Shown: piece after piece, positions 25,426 through 34,560 of the stretch
How the letters are laid out: each line of letters opens with the position of its first letter
Numbering within the stretch: the first letter of the stretch is position 1
Assembly (NCBI GenBank): GCA_965260935.1
Contig: OZ253374.1
Coordinates: 4,216,001 to 4,280,000 of the forward strand
DNA: 64,000 nt
Direction: 5' to 3'
Source of the DNA: JBBROS01 sp965260935
Lineage (GTDB): Bacteria > Pseudomonadota > Alphaproteobacteria > Acetobacterales > Acetobacteraceae
Made by a program: the position numbers and the translations under genes
The notes under the pieces: model-generated
What the model was told of the DNA's origin: nothing
Database searches by the model: none
Seen by the model: the letters and a program-made list of their open reading frames with translations, nothing else

Positions 25426-28400
25426 TAGCTCAGCCCGACCTCGTTGCCGCCCTTCCCGGCCCCCACGTCGGATTCGAGCTTCAGGCCCTTGAAGATGTCG
25501 ATCTGCACCTGAGCCTGGGTTTGGCCGCCGGTCGTGCCCTGCTTGGCGCCGAGATAAACGCCGTTGGCCACGTATTTGCCGGCCTCGACGGTGGGGCTGA
25601 TGGACTTGCTGCTGTCGCTGTCGCTGCCCAAGGAAAGCCGGTCGAGGCCCAGGCCTTGCCGCACCTTGTCGAGCGGGCCGCCGCCGCCGCCGGTCACGCC
25701 GCTCAACTCGGCCAGCCCGGCGGCGATGCCGGCAATCTGGAACGGGCCAAGCTCCTTGGCGCTGCGCTTGAAGATCAGGTAGGCGAGCACCTCGTCCTGC
25801 GGCAAAGTCGGGCTGCTGCTCAGCTTGATCTTGGGGTCGCTGACATAGCCGGTGATCTCCAGCGTGGCGGTGATGCCGCCGGCGGTGCTGTTGGCGACGA
25901 AATCGAGCGTGGGATCGATCTTGCCGGACACGCCGGTACCGTCGAACCCGATCTTGCCGGTGTCGAACGTCAATGTGGTACCGGCGATGTCGAGCTGGCC
26001 CCGGCGCATGTTGAGGCCGCCCGAGACCTGCGGCTGCTGGCTGGTGCCGCGGATGCGCAGGTCGCCGGCCATCTCGGCATTGACGCCGCGTCCGCGGATA
26101 AAGACGGCTTCGGGGGCGCGGATGTGGAGATCGAGGCCGACCGGGGCGGAAGGCGCGGGGGGCGGCGCGGTTTCGTCGCCGGGCCGATGCACGTCAAGGG
26201 TGACGACGGAGGTGGGCAGCCCGCTTGGGATGCGCAGCTCGGCGCTCTTGATCAGGACGTCGCCGCTGGCATCGATCCCGGACGTGACCGCGCCGCCGAT
26301 CTTGAGGTCGGCGTTGAGGACGGCGGTGATGAGATCCGAGGAAAGCGGCCGGGCGTTGCGCGCGGTGATGGCGATGTCGACCGGCAGCGTCGGGGCAAGC
26401 ACGCCGACGCTGCCCTGCACGGAGATCGTCCCGTCGCCGGCTTTCGCGCGAAGGCTGGCGATGCGCAGCGTCTCGCCCTCGAAGCGGAACAGGCCGGCGA
26501 TGTCGTTGAGCCGGAGGCCCTGGCTGAAATCCTGGATCTCGCCATTGGCGAGCCGCATCGTGCCGCCGATCTCGGGCTTGGCGGCGGTGCCCGTGACGGT
26601 GACGTCGAGGCTGACCTTGCCGCGGGCGCGGCGGCCTTGGGCAACGAGGATCGGGTCGGTCAAAGCAAGATCAAGGCCGCCGTTGCCCCGAAGGTCGAGC
26701 CGCCCGGCGCCGAGCGGCACCTGTCCGTTGACGGCGAGGTTGGCGGAACCCGCGGCCAAGCGGGCGTTAAGGCGGGCGCTGGTCCCCTGCAGGGTGATGG
26801 TGGTGTCGAGGTTGGCGGGAGGGATTGCCTGGCCGGGACCTTTCCGCGTCTGGATGCCGGTGGCGGTGAGCTTGATCGTGCCGCCGGGCTTGGCCGGGGC
26901 GCCGGTAAGCCGCGCATCCAGCGCAATATTGCCGTTCAGCGCCAGATCAGGGGCTGCGATCGCGGCGATGTCGGCCGGGGTTCGCAACGTGATCGTCGCG
27001 TCGAGGCTGGGAGAGAAGCGCCCGGCAACGTCGAGCACCGCTTGCTGCAGGCCGATGCGCAGCCGGTCCACGGCGACGCCTTGGCCATAATCGATGGTGG
27101 CCGGCGCGAGCAGGCGGACAGTCTGCGGCTGGATGGCCGCGTTGCCGGCAATGACTTGCAGGGCAGCCAGGCGGAGTGTCTTGGCCGGGACGTTGAGCAG
27201 CGCGGCGGCGGCGATCTTGGCGTTGGCGCCGGAGGCGGCGATATCGGCGGTTGTCTTGATGTCCAGCGCCGATTGCGGGCCGTCGATGTCCACGCGGGCG
27301 GCGCCTGTCACGCCGGCGGCGTCGATGCCCTGGGCGACGAGAATGGCTTTGACGGACGGGTCCTTGAGCGGGTCGGCGACGTGGGCCTTGATCGTGGCAT
27401 GGCCGACCTGCTGGCTGGGAAGCCCGGCCTTGCTGGCCTCGGCGTCGAGGCTGATCTCGCTTTTGCCGAGCTGCAAATTGGCAACCACGCTGCCGCCGAC
27501 CGGCTGCCCGATCACCGGGCGCAGGTCTTCGAGCCGGGTGAACTTGATCGCAACCTTGCCTTGCGGGAGCGTGGCGCCCTGAGCCAGCGTGAGGTCGCCG
27601 TCGGCGTGGAAGCTGCGCCAGTTGGCCTGGTTGATGGTGGCGCGCAGCGTGCCATCAGCCCCGCGGCTGGCGTCAAGGGCAAGCTGGAGCGGCGCGCCGT
27701 CCAGGGCGCCTTCGCCGGTGATGCGCCCCGTGGGCGCGGTCGGCAGGCCGGTGAGGTTGGCGGTGAGCTTGATCGGGCCGGGAGGGAATTTCTCAGCGCC
27801 AATGTCGCCGGTCAGGGTGCTTTCCAAGGCGAAGTTGTCGAGCGGGCCGCGCACGCGGGCTGCGAGCTTGGCGTCGCCCTTCAGGGTGGGGGTGACAAGG
27901 GAAAGGTCGGACAAACCGACCTGGGCGTTGAAGTCGACCCCCTTGGGTTGGTAGTCGCCGCTCGCGGCAACGGCCACGGCGGCGCCGTTCAGGGTAAGGC
28001 GGTCGATGGCGATGTCCTGGCCCCGCATCTTGACGGCGAGGGCGAGCTTGGCGTCACGCCCGACGAGGGCCGGGGCCGGGGCCGCGCCGCCGGTAATGGC
28101 GACCGTGCCGTCGGCGTCCAGCGTGGTGAGCTCAGGGGTTCTCTTGGCATGGAGGTGAAGGCTGGTATGGCCCTCGATCAACTGCCCGGCGGCTTCGGCC
28201 AGGGGCGCCAGCTCGGGCAGGGTAAGCACGGCGTCGACGGTCTGGACGCCGGCGGTCAGCGCGGTGCCCTTCAAGTCGATGAGCGGGTGAGTAAGGACAT
28301 AGGAAGCGGGCCGTCCCGGCTGGTCAAGCTGGACGTTGGCATCGAGCTTGAGCGGCGCGTCGGCGAGCAGCCCAGGCTTCGGGCCGGGGATGCGCAGGCC

Positions 28401-29438
28401 GGCAAGCACAGCGCTGAGGTTCACGCGGCCCTTGTTGCCGGCAAGGTCGGCCTTGAGCGATTGGATGGCAGCCCCCGCGGCTTTCACGTCGTCCAAGCGC
28501 AGCGTGCCGGTGGCGTCCGGGGCGGTAAAAGGGCCGGCGACGTGAGCGTTCAGCGCGATGGCCTGCCAGGACACCTCGGGGGCCGGCTGCATGGCGGGCG
28601 CCTGGGCCATCAAGTCAAGGGTGAGCGTGCTGCCCGGAAGGTCAACGGCGCCGCTGGCGGTCGCGGTCAGCGGGCCAGCCGAAAGGTTCAGGTGCGTGGC
28701 AAGCGCCGAGCGCGGACCATTGACGGCGGCGTTGACATCGAGGGCGCCGATGTTGGGCAAGCTGGCGAGGGTGGCGATCAGGCCATGCTCCGGTTCCTGG
28801 ACGTTCAGGCTTGCGTTGATGCGGTCCGGCGTGAACTGGGCGGTCAGCGCGTAGGTGCCGGGCTGCTCAGGGCCGCCGGCAGGAACGGGAAGGCGCTTAA
28901 GGGTGAGCGCGGCGGTCGCGGTCTCTAAACTCTGGACATCCGCGCGCCCGGCGAGCGACAGGGCGGCATCCTTGCCGATCACCGGGGCGCCGATCTCGAT
29001 GCGGCCCACGCCGAGCTGCTCGACAGTGACCTGGACCGGCAGCGAGAAGGACTGGTTTGATTCGGCGGCGGGTTTCGTCGGGGCAGGTTCGGTCTCGGCC
29101 AGTCGCGGGACCTGCAGCAGGGAGGCGTCAAGCCGGTTGACCAGAACCTGCTTGTGCAGCAGCGCGAGCGGGGACCAGTTGAGCGCCAGGTTGTCGCCCA
29201 GGAGCCAGGGGCCTTTCTTGTCGCGGACTTCAACGTGGGCAAGTCGGATACGGTCGGGGAACCGGCCTTCGAGACCTTTCAGCACCACCATGTTGCCGGT
29301 CAGGCTGGCGATCTGGCTCTCCGCAAACCGGCGGCCCGGGTCGGTATTGAGCGCGATCAGCACCACGGCAACCGCCACGATGGGCAGCAGCAGGACGACG
29401 CCGAGGCACCACAGGAAGACCTTGCCGAAACGCCGCAT
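25410..29438 (-). CDS. tamB: Translocation and assembly module subunit TamB
   Basis: Very long inner-membrane-anchored AsmA-like protein that bridges the periplasm to outer-membrane TamA and helps phospholipid transport and barrel protein insertion. 1342 residues. One N-terminal membrane helix (LWCLGVVLLLPIVAVAVVLI) is followed by repeated beta strands with the Gly/Ala/Asp-rich pattern that forms a hydrophobic groove, and the conserved C-terminal DUF490 region (DEVLAYLIFKRSAKELGPFQ, then GKYVANGVYLGAKQGTTGGQ), ending in the beta-signal EVGLSYQFEY. Start ATG at 29438 overlaps the tamA stop (TGATG). Gene order tamA-tamB and coupling support the pair. Confidence 0.93.
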   Translation of the reverse strand: MRRFGKVFLWCLGVVLLLPIVAVAVVLIALNTDPGRRFAESQIASLTGNMVVLKGLEGRFPDRIRLAHVEVRDKKGPWLLGDNLALNWSPLALLHKQVLVNRLDASLLQVPRLAETEPAPTKPAAESNQSFSLPVQVTVEQLGVGRIEIGAPVIGKDAALSLAGRADVQSLETATAALTLKRLPVPAGGPEQPGTYALTAQFTPDRINASLNVQEPEHGLIATLASLPNIGALDVNAAVNGPRSALATHLNLSAGPLTATASGAVDLPGSTLTLDLMAQAPAMQPAPEVSWQAIALNAHVAGPFTAPDATGTLRLDDVKAAGAAIQSLKADLAGNKGRVNLSAVLAGLRIPGPKPGLLADAPLKLDANVQLDQPGRPASYVLTHPLIDLKGTALTAGVQTVDAVLTLPELAPLAEAAGQLIEGHTSLHLHAKRTPELTTLDADGTVAITGGAAPAPALVGRDAKLALAVKMRGQDIAIDRLTLNGAAVAVAASGDYQPKGVDFNAQVGLSDLSLVTPTLKGDAKLAARVRGPLDNFALESTLTGDIGAEKFPPGPIKLTANLTGLPTAPTGRITGEGALDGAPLQLALDASRGADGTLRATINQANWRSFHADGDLTLAQGATLPQGKVAIKFTRLEDLRPVIGQPVGGSVVANLQLGKSEISLDAEASKAGLPSQQVGHATIKAHVADPLKDPSVKAILVAQGIDAAGVTGAARVDIDGPQSALDIKTTADIAASGANAKIAAAALLNVPAKTLRLAALQVIAGNAAIQPQTVRLLAPATIDYGQGVAVDRLRIGLQQAVLDVAGRFSPSLDATITLRTPADIAAIAAPDLALNGNIALDARLTGAPAKPGGTIKLTATGIQTRKGPGQAIPPANLDTTITLQGTSARLNARLAAGSANLAVNGQVPLGAGRLDLRGNGGLDLALTDPILVAQGRRARGKVSLDVTVTGTAAKPEIGGTMRLANGEIQDFSQGLRLNDIAGLFRFEGETLRIASLRAKAGDGTISVQGSVGVLAPTLPVDIAITARNARPLSSDLITAVLNADLKIGGAVTSGIDASGDVLIKSAELRIPSGLPTSVVTLDVHRPGDETAPPPAPSAPVGLDLHIRAPEAVFIRGRGVNAEMAGDLRIRGTSQQPQVSGGLNMRRGQLDIAGTTLTFDTGKIGFDGTGVSGKIDPTLDFVANSTAGGITATLEITGYVSDPKIKLSSSPTLPQDEVLAYLIFKRSAKELGPFQIAGIAAGLAELSGVTGGGGGPLDKVRQGLGLDRLSLGSDSDSSKSISPTVEAGKYVANGVYLGAKQGTTGGQTQAQVQIDIFKGLKLESDVGAGKGGNEVGLSYQFEY

Positions 29439-31312
29439 CAGAATGTCTGTCCGATGCCGAGATAGAGCTGGAACGAGTCGTTGCCGCGGACGCTGTTGAG
29501 CGGGACCGCCACATCGATGCGCAAGGGCCCGAACGAGGTGTAATAGCGCGCCCCGACGCCCGCCCCCACCCGGAGGTCGCCGCTGAACGGGTTGCTGCCG
29601 TCGCTCACTTGCCCGGCGTCCACGAACACCGCGGCGCCGTAGCTGTCGCCGAACCGTTGCCGGTATTCGACCTGGGCGGCGGCAAGCGAGGTGCCGCCGG
29701 TCGGACGCCCGCTCACGGGGAACTTAGGACCGATATACTGGTACTTGTAGCCGCGCACGGTCGCGCTGCCGCCGGCGTAAAGGCGCTGGTCAGGCGGGAT
29801 ATCGAAGGTCGACGCCCCCTGGATGCTGCCGAGGTTGCCGCGCAGCGCGAGCACGCTGCGGCCGTCCTCGTCGGCGAAGTTCAGGTAGGTCGAGGCGATG
29901 GCTTGCAGGATGACGTAGTTGCTCCCTGTCTTGACTGCGGCGGTGGGAATGGCCGTCAGAAAAACCTTGACGCCACGGGTAGGATTGAGAAGCCCCTCCG
30001 GGCCGGTCGTGTCGTATTTCGCGCCGAGCGGCACGCCGATGAGGGTGTAGTCGGTGGTGACGCCCTCCTGAGTGATCCTGGCCTGCTCGGCGAGCAGGCC
30101 GCCGTTGACTGTCCATTGCTCGCTGAGCTTGCGGGTGAGGGTGACCCCGGCCAAGTACGCCCGGCGGTTATAGGCGTCGAGATTCTCCTTGATCGCCTCC
30201 AGCGATATAGTGAGCGATTGGTTGCGGACAAAGATGTCGGGAAACGTTAAAACGGCCGTAACGTCGTAGCCGACGCCCTGGGTGGCGGACCCGCCGAGCT
30301 GGGTAACCGCGGCGCCGAGCTTCAACGTTTCCGCGTTGCCGAACAGGTTCCGGTGCTGCCAGGTGACGCCGGCGCTCGCGCCGAGGTCGGTGGAGTAGGA
30401 GGCGTTGACGCCGACCGCGCGGCGGGCGCGTTCCGTCACGTCGATGGTGATCGGAATCTGGCCTTGCGCGTTCAACTGCTCGGCGGCGCGGGCGCGGACG
30501 GTGCCGAATACGCCGAGCTGGGCCAGGTTTTGCCGGGCTTCCTCGATCTGGCGCGGGTCGAACTGCTCGCCCTGATGGATGGTGAGCACGCGGCGGACGT
30601 AGCTTTCGTTGACGCGTTCGAGGCCGTCGATGGCGATGGGGCCGAGATCGACGCGCGGGCCGGCCTCGATGCTGTAGGCGATGTCGAGCTTGTTCTCGGA
30701 CGGGAGCAGGGTGGCGTCGGGGGTGCCGACCTTGGCGAGCGCGTAGCCGTCGTCGCGCAGCTTGGCCAGCATACGGCCTTGGGCGGCGACGATTTCGGCA
30801 GCCCGGGCGGGGTCGCCGGACTTCAGCTTCAGGACGGAGCGGGCCTGGTCAAGGGCGGAAGGGCTGGAATCGCCGTTGAGGGTGATGCTGCCGATCGTGA
30901 ACTGCGGCCCTTTCGCCACGTCGATCTTGACGGGGACGGAGCCTTGGGCGGCTTCAAGCCGATCGGGGAGCTTGGGATCGTCGATGTCCTGGCCGTCGAT
31001 GGTGATGGCGACCTTGCCGTCGTAGTAGCCGAAGCTGCCGAGGGCTGATTGCAGGCGCTCCTTGTCGTTGCGGGCGCGGGCGACGAGGGCGAACGGCCCG
31101 GCCGGGGCTTTCTCGCGCAGGCTGACGAGGGTGGAACTGCCTTGAAGCGCGGCGTCGAGCGGGGCCTGGCCGGTTTCCTGTACGTTGACGGTATAGGGCT
31201 GCGGGTCGGCGGCGCGGCTGCTGAAGGGAGCGAGGGGGGCCAGAAGGGCAAGCGCCGCGAAGGACCGCAGCATACGCGCCATCTTGCGCTGGTTGGGTCT
31301 TGGCCGTTGCAT
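29438..31312 (-). CDS. tamA: Outer-membrane assembly factor TamA (BamA/TamA family)
   Basis: Omp85-family beta-barrel that works with TamB. About 624 residues: signal sequence (hydrophobic LRSFAALALLAPLAPFSSRA), POTRA domains (for example GSFGYYDGKVAITIDG, GPQFTIGSITLNGD, GPIAIDGLERVNESYVRRVL) and a 16-strand barrel with the L6 motif GGSATVRGYKYQYIGP and terminal strand ending IGQTF. Start is uncertain: ATG at 31312, 31282 or 31273 all keep the signal peptide; a Shine-Dalgarno sequence is not obvious. Coupled to tamB downstream. Confidence 0.9.
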   Translation of the reverse strand: MQRPRPNQRKMARMLRSFAALALLAPLAPFSSRAADPQPYTVNVQETGQAPLDAALQGSSTLVSLREKAPAGPFALVARARNDKERLQSALGSFGYYDGKVAITIDGQDIDDPKLPDRLEAAQGSVPVKIDVAKGPQFTIGSITLNGDSSPSALDQARSVLKLKSGDPARAAEIVAAQGRMLAKLRDDGYALAKVGTPDATLLPSENKLDIAYSIEAGPRVDLGPIAIDGLERVNESYVRRVLTIHQGEQFDPRQIEEARQNLAQLGVFGTVRARAAEQLNAQGQIPITIDVTERARRAVGVNASYSTDLGASAGVTWQHRNLFGNAETLKLGAAVTQLGGSATQGVGYDVTAVLTFPDIFVRNQSLTISLEAIKENLDAYNRRAYLAGVTLTRKLSEQWTVNGGLLAEQARITQEGVTTDYTLIGVPLGAKYDTTGPEGLLNPTRGVKVFLTAIPTAAVKTGSNYVILQAIASTYLNFADEDGRSVLALRGNLGSIQGASTFDIPPDQRLYAGGSATVRGYKYQYIGPKFPVSGRPTGGTSLAAAQVEYRQRFGDSYGAAVFVDAGQVSDGSNPFSGDLRVGAGVGARYYTSFGPLRIDVAVPLNSVRGNDSFQLYLGIGQTF

Positions 31313-31423
31313 GGGTCTGCCATAGCGCATCCCGCGAGGCGTGGCTTGCACTGGATTGAATGGAGGCCGCGAGTTTGTCGAAGCGTGTCGTTTCCGCAAT
31401 GGCGGCGGTTGTGGAGCACGTGC

Positions 31424-31765
31424 TCAGCGGCCCGGTTCCACCCCCGGCGCAGGCGGCTTGCTGCCAGGCATGAGCTCCTGGTTGAGCTGGTCCAAGGTTC
31501 TGAGCTGGTCCTGTCGTTGCTGGGGGGTCGGAGCCGCGTTGTCTTGGCGCAGGCGGGTGTTGGTTTCCTGCCGGGTCGGCTGGTCATGGCCGTTTCCCGG
31601 GCCAACAAGGCGTTCGGGGACTCGGCTCGGGTTTTGCGTTGGGTTCGGGCTTTGCGCGTTTGGAATTTGTTGGCCCGGAGTTTGCTGCGCAAAGGCGGCA
31701 GGCCCGTAGGCGGCGGGAAGGAGGACAAGGAAGGCGGCCTGGATAACGCGGCGGCTGGCGTGCAT
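31424..31765 (-). CDS. Small secreted Gln/Pro/Asn-rich protein of unknown function
   Basis: 113 residues. A signal peptide (RRVIQAAFLVLLPAAYGPAA, cleavage near AFA-QQ) leads to a disordered mature part rich in Gln, Pro, Asn and Arg (QQTPGQQIPNAQSPNPTQNP; RQDQLRTLDQLNQELMPGSK). No domain recognised. It starts 55 bp from the likely start of the divergent plsC-like gene, so the two share a very short promoter region. The signal peptide is the main reason to believe in this gene. Confidence 0.55.
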   Translation of the reverse strand: MHASRRVIQAAFLVLLPAAYGPAAFAQQTPGQQIPNAQSPNPTQNPSRVPERLVGPGNGHDQPTRQETNTRLRQDNAAPTPQQRQDQLRTLDQLNQELMPGSKPPAPGVEPGR

Positions 31766-31820
31766 GGTGAGCCCTGCGTGCTGTTGCGTCGGTCAACGTG
31801 GCGCGAAAAGGATTGTTTCG

Positions 31821-32648
31821 TTGAAGTTGGGGTTGGCCTTGCGGGAACGGGTGAGGGTTGGATTCGCCGCGCGGTTGCGGGCGACTTGGCGGGGCGGCGC
31901 GATCCTGCTGTTCACCGCCGGCGCGGCGGCGGTGCAAGGCGGCTTGCTGCTGCTGCCCGGGCGGGGGAAAATCTGGTTCGCGCGGGTCTACTGGGCGGCG
32001 TTGTGCCGGCTGCTGGGGCTCCGGGTGCGGGTTCTGGGGACCGACGCCAAGCAGCCGGGGGGGCGGCCGGTGGTCTACGCGGCCAACCATTCGTCGTGGC
32101 TGGACGTGCTGGTGCTCGGCGGCGTGCTGGAGGCTTGCTTCGTCGCCAAGCAGGAGGTTGGGCGGTGGCCGGTGGTGCGCACCGTGGCGCGGCTGGGGCG
32201 GACGGTGTTCGTGACCCGGCGGCCCCGCGACACCGGACGGGAACGCGACGCGATGCGCTCCCGCCTGGCGGCAGGCGACGGCCTGATCCTGTTCGCGGAA
32301 GGAACGAGCAATGACGGAACCCGGGTGTTGCCGTTCCGGTCGGCGTTCTTCTCGGTTTGCGATGCGGAAGGGCCGGGGCGGCCCTTGGTGCAGCCGGTTT
32401 CGGTGGTTTACGACCGGATCGGTGGCCTGCCGGTCGGCCGGGCGAGCCGGGCGGTGTTCGCTTGGTACGGGGACATGGAGCTGGGCAGCCACTTCGTTCA
32501 GTTGATGCGTTTCCGCGGGCTGCGGGCGACGGTGGTGCTGCACGAGGCGTGGGACCCGGCAGATTTCATGTCGCGCAAGGCCCTGGCAGGGGCGGTGTGG
32601 CAGGCGGTGGCCGATGGCGCCGGGGCCTTGCGGCAGGGACGGGCGTAG
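31821..32648 (+). CDS. 1-acyl-sn-glycerol-3-phosphate acyltransferase (PlsC) family protein
   Basis: Membrane-bound acyltransferase that adds the second fatty acid to lysophosphatidic acid or a related lysolipid. About 275 residues. The HX4D catalytic motif is NHSSWLD, followed by FVAKQEVGRWPVV and the FAEGTSNDG block that binds the phosphate (EGTxS-like), then VQPVSVVYD. An N-terminal hydrophobic helix (ILLFTAGAAAVQGGLLLLPG) anchors it. TTG at 31821 is chosen because AAGGA lies 8 nt upstream; the frame itself is open from a GTG at 31764, which would overlap the divergent gene. Confidence 0.85.
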   Translation: MKLGLALRERVRVGFAARLRATWRGGAILLFTAGAAAVQGGLLLLPGRGKIWFARVYWAALCRLLGLRVRVLGTDAKQPGGRPVVYAANHSSWLDVLVLGGVLEACFVAKQEVGRWPVVRTVARLGRTVFVTRRPRDTGRERDAMRSRLAAGDGLILFAEGTSNDGTRVLPFRSAFFSVCDAEGPGRPLVQPVSVVYDRIGGLPVGRASRAVFAWYGDMELGSHFVQLMRFRGLRATVVLHEAWDPADFMSRKALAGAVWQAVADGAGALRQGRA

Positions 32649-32700
32649 CCATGGCCGTCGTTCTCACTCAATCGCCAGGTATGCCATGTAGGAGGAAACA

Positions 32701-33126
32701 ATGGTCGACGTGGGCTGGGTGCGGACCGTCGTGTTGGCTTGCGTCATCGGGACCGCGGTAATCCCGAGTGCCCGGGCAGGCGATTGCGATGCCGAGAGGA
32801 CGCAAGGAGGACTGAACATGTGCGCAGGACGCGTGTTCGAAACGGCTGACGCGGAGCTTAATGCCGCGTACCGCCAGCTTGTGGCCCGCTTGGCTCGTCG
32901 GCCGCCGGACATCCGCAAGCTCCTGGCAGCGGCGCAACGGTCCTGGGTCGCGTTCCGGGATACGGAATGCGTTTTCAAGTCGTCCGGCGTTCAGGGCGGC
33001 AGCGCCCAGCCGATGGTCGAGTCCATGTGCCTGACCAGCCTGACCAAAGCCCGCATCCGAGACCTGCGCGGCTATTTGACTTGCAAGGAGGGCGACCTGA
33101 GCTGCCCGTCATGGTTCATCAGGTAG
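32701..33126 (+). CDS. LprI-like (DUF1311) secreted protein
   Basis: 141 residues with a signal peptide (to about ARA, residue 26) and the LprI/DUF1311 helical domain: CDAERTQGGLNMCAGRVFE with paired Cys, ADAELNAAYRQL, and AAQRSWVAFRDTECVF with a further conserved Cys, ending LTCKEGDLSCPSW. Relatives in other bacteria inhibit lysozyme, so a periplasmic protective role is possible but unproved here. A strong AGGAGG lies 5 nt before the ATG. Separate from plsC by about 50 bp on the same strand. Confidence 0.82.
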   Translation: MVDVGWVRTVVLACVIGTAVIPSARAGDCDAERTQGGLNMCAGRVFETADAELNAAYRQLVARLARRPPDIRKLLAAAQRSWVAFRDTECVFKSSGVQGGSAQPMVESMCLTSLTKARIRDLRGYLTCKEGDLSCPSWFIR

Positions 33127-33178
33127 TCCGGCCGCGTCGACAGGGCAGCTGCGGACAATGAAAGCGGCCCCGCCGCCA

Positions 33179-34144
33179 TCAGGCAAGCAGCGGTCTGCCG
33201 GTGCCGCGCCGGCGCGGCCGTCTCGCCGCGATCGATACGGCGGTTGCCATCAGAAGCAGGCTCCCCGGCTCGGGCACGGCCGCCAAGTTCACGGCACGGG
33301 ACGCGTCCCACCCGAGCGCGTCCAACGCCAGCGCATCGAGCGGCGTGACGTTGATGGCCTGCCCATACGCGGCGCCCGGGTCAAGCAACGCCGGGACGCC
33401 TTGGACCAGGTAGCCCGGCGCCCAGTGGCTCGCTTGGTAGCTCGCGCCGTCGGCGAAGGGCGCGAGCGAGGCAACGCCGCCGTCGGCCGAGAAATAAGCG
33501 GCGGTCCCGCTGGCGTAGGAGCGCGTGCCCGGCGCGGCGAAGCGGAACAGGTCAAGTACGGAGCGGCTCTCGGCAGCCCCGTTGGCCAGATGGAAGTCAA
33601 GGTTGCTGATGAAGCCGAGCAGGTGGCCGATCTCGTGCTCGGCGACCCCGATCAGGTCGATCTTGTCCGCCGGGATGCCGCCATCGCCGTTGCGGCTGGT
33701 GGCGAAGCTGAACAGGGAGCTGAACTCGATGGCCCCGTCCAGCGTGCCCGGCGCAAGCGTATACCCGAGGGACTTGGCCTGGGCGGTGGTCAGGACGATG
33801 TCGGCCCCGCCGATGCTTGCCGGAAGCGAGGCCGCGGCACTCGCGTCGGTGGCCGTGCTGGCGTCGGCAATCAGGCGGCGGCGCACGTCCGCGTAGGGGG
33901 CAAAGCCCTGGCTGGGCAGGGTGGAGCCGAGGACGTTGGCGCCGAGCGTGCCGCTGAAGCCGATCTGCAGCGAGACCATCACGTCGTCGGCAAGCGCCGC
34001 CGACCAGGCGGCCGCAGCGGCGGCAAAGGCGCTGGCCTGGTCGGCGGAAAGGGAATCGCCGGGTTTGGTGGTGAAGTCGAAGGTGAGTGCCCGGCTGGCG
34101 GCGGGCGCGAGCAGGATTGCCGCGGCGAGGAAGACTGCGCGCAC
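33179..34144 (-). CDS. Secreted zinc metalloprotease-like protein with PEP-CTERM sorting signal
   Basis: 321 residues. Signal peptide (RAVFLAAAILLAPAASRALT), a long region with TFDFTTKPGDSLSADQASAF and WSAALADDVMVSLQIGFSG, then the zinc motif HEIGHLLGF (HExxHxxGF; a third ligand may be the Asp in ISNLD). The C-terminus is a PEP-CTERM signal: VPEPGSLLLMATAVSIAARR followed by Arg-rich residues, which in other bacteria is cut by exosortase during secretion or anchoring. This matches a family of NF038122-type metalloproteases as I recall it. Start GTG at 34144. No exosortase gene is in the window. Confidence 0.83.
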   Translation of the reverse strand: MRAVFLAAAILLAPAASRALTFDFTTKPGDSLSADQASAFAAAAAAWSAALADDVMVSLQIGFSGTLGANVLGSTLPSQGFAPYADVRRRLIADASTATDASAAASLPASIGGADIVLTTAQAKSLGYTLAPGTLDGAIEFSSLFSFATSRNGDGGIPADKIDLIGVAEHEIGHLLGFISNLDFHLANGAAESRSVLDLFRFAAPGTRSYASGTAAYFSADGGVASLAPFADGASYQASHWAPGYLVQGVPALLDPGAAYGQAINVTPLDALALDALGWDASRAVNLAAVPEPGSLLLMATAVSIAARRPRRRGTGRPLLA

Positions 34145-34560
34145 GTGATTGAACTCCGGGAAGGCTTGCGCCGAGGGTGGCGTGCTTCGAAGGCGGGTTC
34201 AAGTCAGGTTCAGGGACATACTATTGAGGTCTGGCCTATAAATCCCGAATACTTACCGTTTTCTGGCCCTGCGCTAACGTCGTGCGGTAAATCCCGACAA
34301 ATCTCCTTGTAGGTGGCGGCAAGCGGCCTTGGTCCGTGACTCTGGTTCGACGGATGGGATGGTTGCAGGCCCGAAACTGGGTTTCGCTTGAACGCGGGGG
34401 TCGGGTCTGGCAGAGTCCGCCAAGGATGCTTGGAAGAGACAAGGGGTTTGGCCTGAGCAGGATGACCGACGCTGCCGCGCTTGACTGACCGGAATTGACG
34501 GGTGATTGCTCCGCCCCCGGCGTCTGGGCTGGTCCAGGCACGGCTGACAGGCTGCCCGCG
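34145..34560. promoter_or_regulatory. Divergent intergenic region with a repeated 10-bp word
   Basis: 416 bp between the metalloprotease (minus) and miaB (plus) with no gene recognised. It holds two direct copies of TAAATCCCGA at 34239-34248 and 34288-34297, 49 bp apart, each near a TCTGGCC word. They could be binding sites for a regulator of either gene. No clear sigma-70 or sigma-54 promoter and no tRNA could be made out. Confidence 0.35.

Noticed and set aside
25398..28928. Very long open frame (about 1176 codons) on the plus strand opposite tamB
   Set aside because: A by-product of GC-rich codon bias in tamB; the product is a Gly/Ala/Asp/Arg-rich string without family features, whereas the minus-strand frame is a clear TamB.
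34145..34560. tRNA-like TGGTTCGA near 34345
   Set aside because: No acceptor, D or anticodon stems can be formed around it.
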